From the NCBI GenBank assembly GCA_017654935.2, contig CM065710.1, positions 14,021,334 through 14,085,333 on the forward strand: a stretch of DNA of 64,000 bases, written 5' to 3'. Position 1 is the first letter of the stretch. The number at the start of each line of letters is the position of its first letter. Shown piece by piece: positions 1 through 10,489 of the stretch. Both the position numbers and the translations under genes were made by a program. Below the pieces are notes generated by a model. That model saw only the letters and a list, made by a program, of their open reading frames with translations. It was not told the DNA's origin and did not search any database. This DNA is from Phymorhynchus buccinoides (taxonomy: Eukaryota; Mollusca; Gastropoda; Neogastropoda; Raphitomidae).

Positions 1-240
1 AACCCTTTCACCGCCAACCAATTTTTTATATGCAACATAATTGTACAATAACCTTTCACAGGCTTCAACCATTTTTTATAGCAAAATAATACCATAAACA
101 CTGTCCCGCCAAGCAATTTTCAGCCAAAAAAATACCATGAAACTTACTGAATAGAAGAAAATAAAATTATCTGCAATATTGCGAAATCCTACGGGGACAT
201 GTATAACCGGCTCGGTTGTGTGGCTTAACCGAATTGGGGT
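1..240. repeat. Third, degraded copy of the 45-bp satellite end and its flank
   Basis: The first 110 bases are poorly conserved units of the 45-bp satellite found at 21627-23395. The rest matches the unique flank of that satellite at about 23365-23486 in the same orientation, including the segment with TATAACCGGCTCGG. Several single-base indels separate the two copies. It runs directly into a gap, so it is probably the low-quality end of a contig covering the same or a paralogous locus. Confidence 0.8.
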
Positions 241-740
241 NNNNNNNNNNNNNNNNNNNNNNNNNNNNNNNNNNNNNNNNNNNNNNNNNNNNNNNNNNNN
301 NNNNNNNNNNNNNNNNNNNNNNNNNNNNNNNNNNNNNNNNNNNNNNNNNNNNNNNNNNNNNNNNNNNNNNNNNNNNNNNNNNNNNNNNNNNNNNNNNNNN
401 NNNNNNNNNNNNNNNNNNNNNNNNNNNNNNNNNNNNNNNNNNNNNNNNNNNNNNNNNNNNNNNNNNNNNNNNNNNNNNNNNNNNNNNNNNNNNNNNNNNN
501 NNNNNNNNNNNNNNNNNNNNNNNNNNNNNNNNNNNNNNNNNNNNNNNNNNNNNNNNNNNNNNNNNNNNNNNNNNNNNNNNNNNNNNNNNNNNNNNNNNNN
601 NNNNNNNNNNNNNNNNNNNNNNNNNNNNNNNNNNNNNNNNNNNNNNNNNNNNNNNNNNNNNNNNNNNNNNNNNNNNNNNNNNNNNNNNNNNNNNNNNNNN
701 NNNNNNNNNNNNNNNNNNNNNNNNNNNNNNNNNNNNNNNN
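241..740. other. Scaffold gap (500 N)
   Basis: Exactly 500 N, the same size as the gap at 46001-46500, which suggests a fixed-size placeholder of unknown true length. Confidence 0.99.
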
Positions 741-1060
741 ATCTATAGAGCAGAGAGAAAGTGTGCACGATAGAGAGAGAGCAGAGGAGAAGAGAGGAGA
801 AGAGAGAGAGAGAGAGACGAGAGAGACTGAAGAGAAAGAACGATAATCGACGAGAGAGCATTTGTGACCTTGTTTGAGCAGTGGAGAGAGATGAGAGAGA
901 GAAGAGAGAGAGAGCGAGCGAGAGAGAGAGAGAGAGAGCGAGAGCGACGAGAGTGAGAGAGGAGAGAGAGAGGACTTCAGACGCAGACACTTTATTTTAC
1001 AAGGATAAGGAATTTTGGGCGAGCCTAGTCTTCCATCTGTCCTTCTGGTTCTAAGCATGC
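741..1060 (-). repeat. (GA)n tract with retroposon-like 3' segment
   Basis: An interrupted GA microsatellite (about 765-972) is followed by a segment that is, on the minus strand, a diverged copy of the unit in the 49722-51866 array: a CTTAGAACC-like start, a CCTAAATTCTTATCC-like core, then a (CT)n tail. This suggests a dispersed element whose 3' end carries a (CT)n tail. Confidence 0.65.
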
Positions 1061-1370
1061 AACTACATAACTACTACTATAAAATGAATTGAGACACAGG
1101 AAATCGCCAACAGAACAACGATTAACAGTAATATAGCAACGACATGTAGGGCAGAGCATCAAACATCAGCAATAAAAGCAAAAGAACAGAAAAACTAACA
1201 ACCGAATAAACAAACCAAATAAATAAATGGAAGGCAAGCAAGGCAAATGTTTTATTTCATACCCACTTGCGGGCACAGAAAAATACCTCTTTCACTACAA
1301 TTTACTTCGTCTACTACATTACTACCCTACTACATTACTGTTACTGATCCACCATCACCACCACACCAAT
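1061..1370. other. No gene seen
   Basis: AT-rich sequence without a plausible coding frame, RNA gene or recognisable repeat. Confidence 0.6.
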
Positions 1371-1495
1371 ATATACTACTACTACTACCACTACTAATGA
1401 CTACTCCTACTACTAACTACTACTACTACTACTACATACTAATAATACTACCCCACCACATCACCATCATACTACTACTACAGTACAACAAGTAA
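1371..1495. repeat. (ACT)n trinucleotide microsatellite
   Basis: Imperfect runs of ACT/TAC; the open frame across it is low-complexity translation only. Confidence 0.9.
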
Positions 1496-1507
1496 TATAA
1501 CAATGAC

Positions 1508-2072
1508 AAAGGGGGGGGGAGGAAAGAGGAGGAGGAGGAGGAGGAGAAGAGGAAGAGAGGAGGAAGAGGAGGAGGAGAGGAGGGTGGGAAGAAAGAGGAG
1601 GAGGTAGGAGGAGAGAATGAAGAAGGAGGAGGAGGAGGGTGGGGAGAAAGAGGAGGAAGAAGAATGAGGAGGAGGAGGAGGGGGAGGAGAAAGAGGAGGA
1701 GGAGGAAGGATGAGGTTGGAAAGAAAAGGAGGAGAAGGAGGAGGAGGAAGAAGACGACATGAGGAGGAGGAGGAGGAGAAAAGAGGAGGAGGAGGGAAAG
1801 TAAGAAGGAGGAAGAGGAAGACAGAAGAAGGAGGAGGAGGGGGTGAGGAAGAAAGAAGAGGAGTAGGAGAAGAAGGAGAGGAGGAGGAGGAGGGGGAGAA
1901 AGAGGAGGGAGGAGGACGAAGAAGAAGGAGGGAGGAAACGGGGGGAGGAGAAAGAGAGGAGGAGGGGAGGAGAAAGAGGGGAGAAGTAGGAGAAGGGAGA
2001 AAGAGGAGGAGAAGGAAGACGAAGGGGGGGAGGGGAAGGAGGAGGAGGAGGAAGTAAGAGATGAGGACCAAA
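1508..2072. repeat. (GGA)n/(GAGGA)n purine tract
   Basis: Nearly pure purine on the plus strand for more than 550 bases, with GGA and GAA triplets. The long poly-Ser/Leu/Pro and Arg/Glu/Gly frames here are by-products of the repeat. Confidence 0.95.
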
Positions 2073-2192
2073 AAAAAATGAAGATTGATTGATTCATTAT
2101 TATTATGATTTATTTGATTCATTGATTTGTTATATGATTATTGAGGGTTTACGAAATAGCATTAGTTAAACATGTTAAATAGTTATCGTCCT

Positions 2193-2265
2193 GAGAAGGA
2201 AGAAGAAGAAGAAGAAAGAAGAAAGAAGCAAAGAAGAAAGGAAGAAGAAGAAGAAGAAGAAGTAA
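2193..2265. repeat. (GAA)n microsatellite
   Basis: Runs of GAAGAA with occasional GAAA. Confidence 0.9.
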
Positions 2266-2269
2266 GACT

Positions 2270-2492
2270 CTTAATGATTTGATGACTGATGATTGACTGA
2301 TTGATCGATTGACTGACGGAACTTGTGATTTGGGGTTAAGAAATAGGCAAAAGTTAAATAGTTTAATCGGCCCCTGAAGTTAAGAAGAAGACGATTGATT
2401 GATTGAATTGATTGATGATTGATTGATTGATTGTGATTGAATGATGATGGTTGATTGATTGATGATTGATTGGTTGGTTGATTAATTGGGTA
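2270..2492. repeat. (TTGA)n microsatellite, two blocks
   Basis: Tetranucleotide TTGA/GATT runs interrupted at about 2318-2390 by unique sequence. That interruption resembles the spacer at 2138-2190 (GGTTTACGAAATAG against GGGTTAAGAAATAG), so the block may be a larger duplicated unit. Confidence 0.8.
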
Positions 2493-2546
2493 TAAGAAAA
2501 CAGATATATTTAACATATTAAATCGTTTTTATAGCCCCTGACACTA

Positions 2547-2900
2547 CAAGAAGAAAGAAGAAGAAGAAAAGAAGAAAGAAAGAAAGAAAGAAAGAGGAAA
2601 GAAAGGAAGGAAGGAGAAGAAAGAAAGAAAGAACGAAAGGAAGAAAGAAAGAAAGAAAGGAAGGAAGAAAGAAAGAAAGAAAGAAGAAGAAAAAGAAAGA
2701 AGAAAGAAAGAAAGGAAGAAGAAGAAAGAAAGAAAGAAAGGGAAAGGAAAGAAAAGGTAAGGAAGAAAGAAAGAGAAATAAAGAAAGGAAAGAAAGAAGA
2801 AAGGAAAGAAAGAAAGGAAAGAAAGAAAAGAAAGGAATAAAGACCAAGAAGAAAGAAAGGAGAAGAAAGAAAGAAAAGAAAGTAAGAAAGAAAGAAGCTA
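2547..2900. repeat. (GAAA)n/(GGAA)n purine microsatellite
   Basis: About 350 bases of GAAA/GAAG/GGAA. The poly-Phe/Leu/Ser minus-strand frame is a repeat artefact. Confidence 0.95.
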
Positions 2901-2921
2901 TTGTTGTTTATGTAGTGCTAA

Positions 2922-2939
2922 TGCTGCTGCTGCTAGCTG

Positions 2940-2992
<53 letters not shown>

Positions 2993-3029
2993 ATAATGAT
3001 GATGTGATGATGATGAGGATGAATGATGG

Positions 3030-3063
<34 letters not shown>

Positions 3064-3070
3064 AATGATA

Positions 3071-3121
<51 letters not shown>

Positions 3122-3210
3122 ATGATGATGATGATGATGATGATAATGTGATGGATGATGATGATGATGATGATGATTAATGATGATGATGATGATGAGA
3201 TAATGATGAA

Positions 3211-3242
<32 letters not shown>

Positions 3243-3272
3243 GATGATGATGATGATGATGATGGATGATGG

Positions 3273-3304
<32 letters not shown>

Positions 3305-3350
3305 TGATGGTGATGATGATGATGATGATGATGAGATGATGGTGATGGTG

Positions 3351-3381
<31 letters not shown>

Positions 3382-3435
3382 AAATGATGATGATAATGAT
3401 GATGGATGATGATGATGATGATGATGATGATAAGA
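2922..3435. repeat. (CTG)n then (GAT)n microsatellite
   Basis: A short CTG run (about 2922-2973) passes into roughly 460 bases of GAT/ATG with scattered single-base indels. Poly-His, poly-Ile and poly-Ser frames are translations of this repeat. Confidence 0.95.
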
Positions 3436-3539
3436 AAACCAAAATTCCATGATAAGATTTATCATATTTCTGAATGAAAATGCAACTTTTTTGATATGTT
3501 ATGTTTCGTTGCTTAATGATGTGAGGTGGCGAGTGGGAG

Positions 3540-3588
3540 GGACAGACAGAGAGAGAGAGGAGAGAGAGAGAGAGATGGACGAGAGAGA

Positions 3589-3628
<40 letters not shown>
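3540..3628. repeat. (GA)n microsatellite
   Basis: Imperfect then perfect GA dinucleotide run. Confidence 0.95.
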
Positions 3629-3689
3629 TCAAGACTTCAATCAGATAGTTAATATACTTTGGCCATTGACCCCATGTACAACAAACATT

Positions 3690-5560
3690 ATACACAAACA
3701 CCACACACGAAGATAACAGACAACAAAACCAGGAAAACAAAGCCCGGAATATCACCTGAGGCGGCGGAGGAGGGGTATCCTACCGACCCGGCCGAGACAG
3801 GAGGAGGGGATAGGGAAAAGAAAGTCGAGAAGCAATAAGGAGGCGGGGGATCAGGAACGACACAAGGAAGCAAGAAGGAGGAGGAGGGGGCATACCGGCA
3901 AAAAAGGAAACGAGCTTGAGGAGGAGGGGGAGAAGGAAAAGCCAGGACGAAGGAGCAGGATGAGGGGGAGACGAACAGACGGAAGACTACAGGAGGAGGA
4001 GAGAGGGGATACGGCAAAGCAACGGCAGAAAAGGAGCTGGGATAAGGAAAGAAAGAAGAATACGAGGAGGGGGCTAAGGAAACGAAAAGGAAGATGCAAC
4101 GGAGGAGGGGATAAGAAAGAAAAGGACGAAGAAGGAGAGGAGGGGGATAATGAGCCAGAAAGAAGACGAAGGACGGAGGGGGATAAGGAAAAGAACAGGA
4201 CGCAGAGGAGATGATGAGGAGGGGGCTCGGCAAGAACACGCAGCAGGAGGGGAGGCAAATCTCTAAGGACTTGCTCCCCTTTATAAGGAAGAAGAAGCAG
4301 GCGGAGTGAATAGAAAAGAAAGAAGAAATGAGGAGGCGGGGCATCCGGCAAAGGAAGCGCCATCTGCAGGAGGCAGGGGGATAAGGAAATTGAAAAGGAA
4401 GAAGGAGGAGGAGGATGAGGTGGCAGGAGGGGGAGGAGAAGAAGAAGAAGACGAGTGTTTTGAGGGGGAGTTTTTAACTCCAGTTTGAATCAGACAGGGG
4501 AGTAAGGACAAGGGGACTGCTATGGAAAGAAAGTCTGTGAAGAAGCTCGTCTGAGGAGGGTGTATGTATGTGGCACTTGTCCCAATGTCTGTAAGAATGA
4601 GGTTTCTCTCTGGGATAAGGAACAGAACAGTCACACGACCCGACCGAAGGCGAGGAGGGGGAATTAAGAACAGACAACCGCGTTGATTTGCCCGTCTGAA
4701 TGAAGCTCACGAGGGGTTAAGAGGAAAAGTGTGAGTCTTCAGAAGTAGGAGGAGGGATAAGGAAAGACAAGGAAGAAGAAAACGGCGGAGGGTGAGAAAG
4801 GAAAAGCAACGGCAGACGAAGAAGGATGCTGGTGGCTCGTACCAGAACCGTATAAGAAGACGGATTAGGAGGGATGGTCAGGAAATCAAAGGCCTAACTA
4901 AATTAGGATGGCGTGGATCAGCCAAGAAAAGACATAATCATAGGCGGCGTGGTGCGAATGGGAGAAGGACCAAGAACAGGAAGACGCATACGGCAGTCTG
5001 GGTCTCAGGAAAAGAACCCGGAACCTACTCCGTCCGTCTGTCGTCGAGGTTGATACTTACATCAAAGGCAGGCCGCAGTACGGCGGCAGGGGGTAATGCA
5101 CAAGACAAGGCCCCAGAAGACGGAGTCGGAAGGTGTTTATACTGAAGCCAATGCCGACTCCTGTTGCTGAGGGGCCTCTACGGACGTTGATATGGCATAA
5201 GGCTTAGTAGGAGGAGGTGGTCGGAAAGAAACTCTTCGAATGTCAGAGAGGAGGGGAATAAGGCTTTTGGAAGAACGAAGGAAGTTAGCAGCACCGGTAG
5301 GCGTGGTGCTACGTCACCATGAACACAGGACGAAGCCTAGCGCGGAGGTGGTGCTAAATGCACATAAAGGACGCAGAAGAATGAGGAGTAGGTGGCTCAG
5401 AAAGACCAGGAAGAAAGAAGGAGGCGTCATTGGGCTAAGGAAAAGAAAAGAGCCGAAGTAATGAGGCGGCCTGATGTATTTATACCGCTCCCGTGATATG
5501 GAACGTCGAGCGGACGCATTAAGGTTGAGGCATGGTAATTAGCAAACCGCTAGCAGGACG
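3690..5560. repeat. Degenerate purine-rich minisatellite-like tract
   Basis: For nearly 1.9 kb the plus strand is strongly purine-biased and repeats a loose motif of the form GGAGGAGGGGATAAGGAAA, separated by variable GA-rich spacers about every 50-80 bases. It decays toward 5560. Open frames across it are Arg/Lys/Glu or Ser/Leu/Pro low-complexity translations without domain features. Confidence 0.7.
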
Positions 5561-5564
5561 TCGA

Positions 5565-6381
5565 AATTAGGGTCTGGAAGCAGGCATAGGAACAAGGAAT
5601 AAAAAAACAACTGAAAGCCGTGTGTGTTGGGATACAGACCCCAGAAAATGAAGCTTCTTCTGTTATGTAAGCCTTAAAAACAGTAGTACTGGTTAGACGA
5701 AGATAAGACTGATATATTTACCGTTCATTTTGCATTCATTTATAACCAATAACTTTTTAAGTTTTACTCATTGGGCTTCTTTTTTCTCACGATCTCATAA
5801 ATGTCCTCTTGGACCATCAAAAAAAGCTGAAACTTGCCAAAAAAAAAGACTGAAGAGGACCACCAAAAAAGCTGAAACTTGCACAAAAAAATGACTGTAG
5901 AGGACCATCAAATAATGTGAAACTTGCAAAAAAAAAGACTGGCTCCCCACTTGCAAAAAAAAAGACTGGAGAGGACCATCAAAAAAGCTGAAACATGAAT
6001 ACAACAAAAAGACTGGAGAGGACCATCCAAAAAGCTGAAACTTGCAAAAAAAAAGACTGGAGAGGACCATGAAAAAAGCTGAAACTTGCACAAAAAAAGA
6101 AAGGAGAGGACCTTGAAAAGGGCTGAAACTTGCACGAACAAAAAGACTGGAGAGGACCATGAAAAAAGCTGAAACTTGCACACAAAAAAGACTGGAGAGG
6201 ACCATGAAAAAAGCTGAAACTTGCAAGAAAAAAAGACTGAAGAGGACCATGAAAAAAGCTGAAACTTGCAGAAAAAAGACTGGAGAGGACCATCAAAAAA
6301 GCTGAAACTTGCAAAAAAAAGACTGAAGGGGACCATCAAAAAAGCTGAAATCAGCCAAAAGACTGACAATTCCCATGCCTG
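5565..6381. mobile_element. MITE-like element with expanded 42-bp VNTR, lacking its left end
   Basis: The segment is collinear with 11960-12285: same left half (CTGGAAGCAGGCATAGGAAC onward), same internal 42-bp unit, same right end (CAATTCCCATGCCTG). Here the internal unit GAGGACCATCAAAAAAGCTG... is repeated about 13 times (5808-6355), against about 2 in the other copy. The left terminal inverted repeat seen at 11927 is missing. The 14-residue periodic minus-strand frames exist because 42 is a multiple of three. Confidence 0.8.
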
Positions 6382-6600
6382 AGGCTTCCTCTAATCTGGT
6401 CCTCTCTTTGACTCTGCCTTTTCCCTTTGCTTGCTGTCATCTTACTATCTTTCTGCCTTACCGACCCGGCTCCATTCTCCTGCTTTTTTTTCTACATTCA
6501 AGGTCTGCATGCTTCGTCTTCAAAAACATTTCCTCCTCCAGCCCGAAGTCGGACTTGCTGGGCCTCGAGTATTGCTTAAGTTAGGCGCATAACGGCAGTA
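6382..6600 (-). mobile_element. Fragment of dispersed repeat family R (GGCAGGAGAATGG family)
   Basis: On the minus strand it matches the family also seen at 7800-8065, 58070-59400 and 62470-62850 (AAAGGCAGGAGAATGG..., GGGAAAAGGCAGAGTCAAAG). No coding capacity is visible. The class is unknown. Confidence 0.65.
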
Positions 6601-6649
6601 ATGACGCATCTGCGCTCATAATTGACAGGAAACTGTCTGAGCGTCGAAG

Positions 6650-6905
6650 AAGAATAATAAGAAGAAGAAGAAGAAGCAAAGAAGAAGAAGAAGAAGAAAA
6701 TTTTTGTTGTCAATCAAGCTCACTCACTCCTCCGTTTTCATTTTCTCCTTCCTCCTTCTTTCTTTCTTTCTTCTTTGTTCTATTTCTTCTTCCTCCTTCT
6801 TTCTATCTATTTTTATTCTTTCTTCATATTATCCCTTTTTTCCTCATGTTACTCCCTTTCTTTGTACTTCTTCTTCTTCTTCTTCTTCGATCGCTCAGTT
6901 TCCTG
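6650..6905. repeat. (GAA)n then (TTC)n-rich tract
   Basis: A GAA run (6655-6700) followed by pyrimidine-rich TTC/CTT sequence. The 6770-6960 part is nearly repeated at 7395-7600, so a block of several hundred bases is duplicated. Confidence 0.8.
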
Positions 6906-6960
6906 TCAAATTCCAGGTGGGAGCAACCCGAATTTCACAAACTCCTCTGGCGACTAACAT
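6906..6960. repeat. Shared SINE 3' module
   Basis: Contains GGTGGGAGCAACCCGAATTT, a 20-base string that recurs at 7540, 14909 and 18386, with near matches at 15791 and 48826. It is the 3' end of the tRNA-derived SINE seen at 18071-18420. Confidence 0.7.
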
Positions 6961-6965
6961 TTATA

Positions 6966-7010
6966 CAGTGGAACCTCCTTTATAAGACCTTCAAAAATCA
7001 TCCCGAAAGA
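6966..7010. mobile_element. Truncated TA-flanked CAGTGGAACC MITE end
   Basis: TACAGTGGAACCTCC followed by TTTATAAGACCTTCAAAAAT matches the left end of the complete element at 7586-7763, then breaks into GA-rich DNA. Confidence 0.7.
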
Positions 7011-7187
7011 GAGAGACTCGTGGAAGGGAGCGGGGTCACCCAGCTCCCCGCATGGAGGCACGAGGCATCCACCCCCACTGCCCCAGAACTCAGAGTACAT
7101 TGATATGGCGTTGCTACCCTGTTTATTCTGGTCAGCTGGAGAAGGAATAACTAATAACTGCCTTGGGAAATTAAGCAGAAACCATGA

Positions 7188-7189
<2 letters not shown>

Positions 7190-7225
<36 letters not shown>

Positions 7226-7315
7226 TGAGAGGGGGGAGAGAGAGAGAGATAGAGACTGAGAGAGAAGAGAGAGAGAGAGAGAGACTGAAAGTGGGAGGGG
7301 GGGGGGGGGGGGGCC
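7190..7315. repeat. (GA)n microsatellite with G run
   Basis: GA dinucleotide repeats interrupted by GGG and ending in a G homopolymer of about 18 bases. Confidence 0.9.
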
Positions 7316-7585
7316 TTTCACACTCCTTTATCTTCATTTTATTTTGTTGGCCACAACTTACTCCCTCCTCCTCCGTCTTCTTTTCTTCCTCCTCCTTCTT
7401 CTTTGTTCTATTTCCTCTTCCTCCTTCTTTCTATCTATTTTTATTCTTTCTTCATATTATCCCTTTTCCTCATGTTACTCCTTTGTACTTTTCTTCTTCC
7501 TCCTCTTCTTCGATCGCTCAGTTTCCTGTCAATTCCAGGTGGGAGCAACCCGAATTTCACAAACTCCTCTGCGACTATATTTATA

Positions 7586-7763
7586 CAGTGGGAACCTCCT
7601 TTATAAGACCTTCAAAAAATCATCCGAAATGAGGTCTTATAAGGGAGGGGTCTCATAAGGGAGGTAATTTTAATACTTACGAAGAAGGGCAATGTCTCAG
7701 AGAAGTAGGTCTTATGTGGGAGGGAGTCTTATAATGGGAGGTCTTATAAGGGAGGTTCCACTG
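7586..7763. mobile_element. Tc1/mariner-type MITE with TA target duplication
   Basis: The termini are CAGTGGGAACCTCC and GGAGGTTCCACTG, nearly perfect inverted repeats, and each is flanked by TA. TA duplication and CAGT-like ends are typical of the Tc1/mariner superfamily. The 178-bp body is made of short GGTCTTATAAGGGAGG units and has no transposase. Related, larger copies are at 15131-15672 and 17280-17785, and in the right arm. Confidence 0.75.
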
Positions 7764-7799
7764 TACAAAATACCGAATTATGAGTGCAGATGCGTCATG

Positions 7800-8065
7800 C
7801 TGCCGTTTTGTGCCCCTAGGTAAGAAATAGTTAGGCCCAGCAGGTCCGACTTCGGCCCGGAGGAAATCTTTTTTAAAGCGCTTACTTGAGAGAGAGAAAA
7901 AAGGCAGGAGAATGGACCGGGAAGGCAGAACGATTAGTAGATGACAGTAAGCAAAGGGAAAAGGCAGAGTCAAAGACAGTGACAGATTAGAGGAAGTTAC
8001 AAGCACAGAACTTCTAGAAGGTGGGGGAACTATTTATACAAAAGACCCCTCCCGGTATCCCCATG
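7800..8065 (+). mobile_element. Dispersed repeat family R copy
   Basis: Carries the run AAGGCAGGAGAATGG ... GGGAAAAGGCAGAGTCAAAG ... AACTTCTAGAAGGTGGGGGA ... CGGTATCCCCATGGGG, the same order as in 62650-62840 and in the tandem array at 58150-59345. No open reading frame of interest. Confidence 0.75.
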
Positions 8066-8209
8066 GGGGGGGGGGGGGGGGTACTTTTCTAATTACATAA
8101 TATCATATTATATGAAGTTTAAAAACAAAAAAACCCATCTTATATAGAAAAAAGATTGGTTATTGGGTAATCAAAAACGTCTTTTCTCAAAAAAATTTCA
8201 CTTTCAAAA

Positions 8210-8280
8210 TTCACTCTCTCTTGCTCTCTCTCTCTCTCTCTTGTTTCCTCAGTCTCTCTATCTCTCTCTTTATATATCTT
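8210..8280. repeat. (CT)n-rich tract
   Basis: Interrupted TCTCTC runs, followed at 8293-8315 by (CAAA)n. Confidence 0.8.
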
Positions 8281-8447
8281 TTTCATTCCAAAAACAAACA
8301 AACAAACAAACAAACAAGAAAAAAGTATCTCAAAACTCAACAGAAAATTCTTGATAAATGTATTTATTTCCAAACATGTTTCACAACACACTTGCTTAAA
8401 CAAACTTTCTAAAAAAAACTCATCCTCTCTCTCTCTTAGATATGTAT

Positions 8448-8530
8448 TTTTTTTGCAGAGGGTTGGATGTAAAAAGCATGTTATTGCTTACTCTATTACC
8501 CTCTATAAATAAAATTCATTCATTCATCCA
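8448..8530 (+). mobile_element. Non-LTR retroposon 3' tail
   Basis: GGGTTGGATGTAAAAAGCAT ... CCCTCTATAAATAAAATTCATTCATTC closely parallels 10042-10110 (GGCTGGATGTAAAAAAAAAA ... CTCTATAAATAAAAG). A shared end followed by simple repeats is typical of a LINE or LINE-mobilised SINE tail. Confidence 0.6.
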
Positions 8531-8706
8531 TTCTCTCTCTCTCTCTATCTCTCAATTTGTGCATGTGTTAAAGATGAGAATGTAAAGTAGGATTGAGTTT
8601 TATTTTCCTGTGTGTATGTGCTTCCTTCTTTATTTTTGCATGTTAAAAATGAGTACAGTTAATAGCATAAAAAGGGCAAAGGTAAAGATGTGCCACCCCC
8701 CCTGCA

Positions 8707-9283
8707 TTTCTCGGTTAATTCTATTTTTTCTGTTTTTGCCTTTCTTACCATTGATGTGTGTGTTTTTATTTTTTGCTCCTTCTGTTGCCTACTTTTTGCT
8801 CCTTTTGCTATATTTGATGTTTGCTGTTTAATTGCTTGTCTGTGTTGATAAAGGCGCATTCGCCGAAATATCCAGTAGTAGTTTTGTTTTGTCTCTTGTG
8901 AATAAAATAACGTCACTTTGCACTTGTCGTGTAGTTGTTTGTTTTGCTGTATGTTCCAGTGACGTTGCAGTCTGTTTCAGTTTTTTTTTTTTGTTTTTTT
9001 TTTTTCTTACCATACATAAAGCTGTATTTTAGGAACATTTTCAGCTAATTCTCTTTTTGGAATACTAACCCTAGCCCTAAACCTAACCCTACCCCCCACT
9101 ATGTACTGCAGTACACCGCGATTTGTCACAGTTGTGGTTCGTTGCGTTCTTCCGTCTTATAGTGTGGGGGGTAGGGTTAGTATTCGAAAAAGATAATTTG
9201 GTGAAAATGTTCCTAAAATACAGCTTTATGTATAGTAAGAAAGGCAAAAAAAACGGACAAATAGAATTAACCGAGAAAACATT
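8707..9283. repeat. Inverted-repeat element split by a 251-bp insertion
   Basis: 8710-8751 plus 9014-9100 is the inverted complement of 9163-9283 (CTCGGTTAATTCTATTT against AAATAGAATTAACCGAG; ATAAAGCTGTATTTTAGGAA against TTCCTAAAATACAGCTTTAT). The central part between the arms is about 60 bp. It carries no gene. Confidence 0.8.
8752..9002 (+). mobile_element. Retroposon insertion with 11-bp target duplication
   Basis: TTTCTTACCAT occurs at both 8741-8751 and 9003-9013, and the 251 bases between them interrupt an otherwise continuous inverted-repeat arm. The insert ends in a T-rich homopolymer stretch and contains a small stem-loop GGCGCATTCGCC followed by GAAATATCC near 8853-8873. The family is not recognised. 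Confidence 0.75.
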
Positions 9284-9460
9284 AAGTTCATTCCAAAAAA
9301 AATCATTAATCAGAACGAGTTCAGTCAACAAAAGTGTTCACTGTTCCAAAGTGCGTTGATTCTGAGTGTGACTTTTCAAGAGCAGGGGGAAGTTGTTGAA
9401 AGGGGCATTTTGTTGACTGAACTCGTTCTGATTAATGATTTTTTTGAATGAACTTAATGT
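9279..9460. mobile_element. Fold-back element with about 54-bp arms
   Basis: Arms 9279-9333 and 9408-9460 are near-perfect reverse complements (CAGAACGAGTTCAGTCAACA against TGTTGACTGAACTCGTTCTG) around a 74-bp loop. No coding capacity. It adjoins the inverted-repeat element at 8707-9283 and may be part of the same composite palindrome. Confidence 0.85.
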
Positions 9461-9544
9461 TAAAAGAATAAATTCAGTTTTGTTATGAGCTGGGTGCGTT
9501 TTATTGAGTTCGTGAGTTTTCGGAGATGATTGTCTTTCTGGGCC

Positions 9545-9956
9545 TTAACTTTTGGTCGCTAGTGTAGTTTCTCACAACAAGCTCGGAAAGTCAAAGATCT
9601 ATTTTGGTTAATTTCAATTTTGAGTTATGGGTATTTTCGTGTTCTCTAACATCTTATCTTTCATATTTATAAAGGACAATCTTTAATATGGTCTCTAAAT
9701 GGTCTTATAAGTGTTTTAAAAACGAGTAGGTCAATGCATTTTCTTCTGCTAGGCTAGACTTTAGACTGTGTTTTCTCAAAATGGCCGACGCTCACCCTAC
9801 TAACTTTAAATGCTCATAACTCTGGAATGGAAAAAGAAAAGATACAAGAATGGTTCTTGTATCATTAGAAAGAGAATTGTCTGAAGTTTTCAACTGTGTA
9901 CTTTTCTCAGAATGGTCAGTTTGACACTTAATGTCCCTTTCGTGGTGCCGGGTCAC
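9545..9956. mobile_element. GTGACCC-type MITE, left end lost
   Basis: Matches the intact 13900-14260 element in reverse-complement or direct orientation over most of its length, ending in TTAATGTCCCTTTCGTGGTG and GGGTCAC. The left terminal GTGACCC is not visible. Confidence 0.75.
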
Positions 9957-10034
9957 ATGTAGGGTTGCATTTTACATGCTTTGTCTCTGGTCATTTTCTC
10001 TCCTTTTTCATTTTTACTTTTATACATGTTTTTT

Positions 10035-10119
10035 TTCTCCAGAAGGCTGGATGTAAAAAAAAAAGAGCATGTAATTCCTTATTCTATGATCCTCTACCGG
10101 CTCTATAAATAAAAGTGTG

Positions 10120-10161
<42 letters not shown>

Positions 10162-10180
10162 CTCCTCCTCCCCCCCCCCC

Positions 10181-10213
<33 letters not shown>

Positions 10214-10215
10214 TT
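10035..10215 (+). mobile_element. Retroposon 3' tail with (TC)n
   Basis: A second copy of the GGCTGGATGTAAAAA ... CTCTATAAATAAA tail, followed by (TC)n, C-run, (CA)n and (TC)n. Confidence 0.6.
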
Positions 10216-10489
10216 TGAAATTTAAAAAAAAAATACACACCTTTCTTAAACTTCACACTAGTCATTTCATCATCTATAAATATAATATTCTTCAGAAATA
10301 TTAAGAAAATTAAAAAAGCCCAACTCCCAATTAATTACCATAAATACATAAAATCCAAATTATAAATAAAACACAACAAATGATAAGTTTTGTTATTAAC
10401 AATGATATGTGCTATAAAATAAGATTACATAATGTAATTATGTACAATTAGTACTTTGGAATGTCGCATGAAGTTAAAAGCATAAAAAA

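Noticed and set aside
4792..5461. Basic open frames (117 and 73 residues)
   Set aside because: Arg/Lys-rich frames in a purine-rich degenerate repeat, with no domain, splice pattern or second copy.
5795..6369. 14-residue repeat protein frames
   Set aside because: Translation of a 42-bp VNTR inside a MITE; all three minus-strand frames are open for the same reason.
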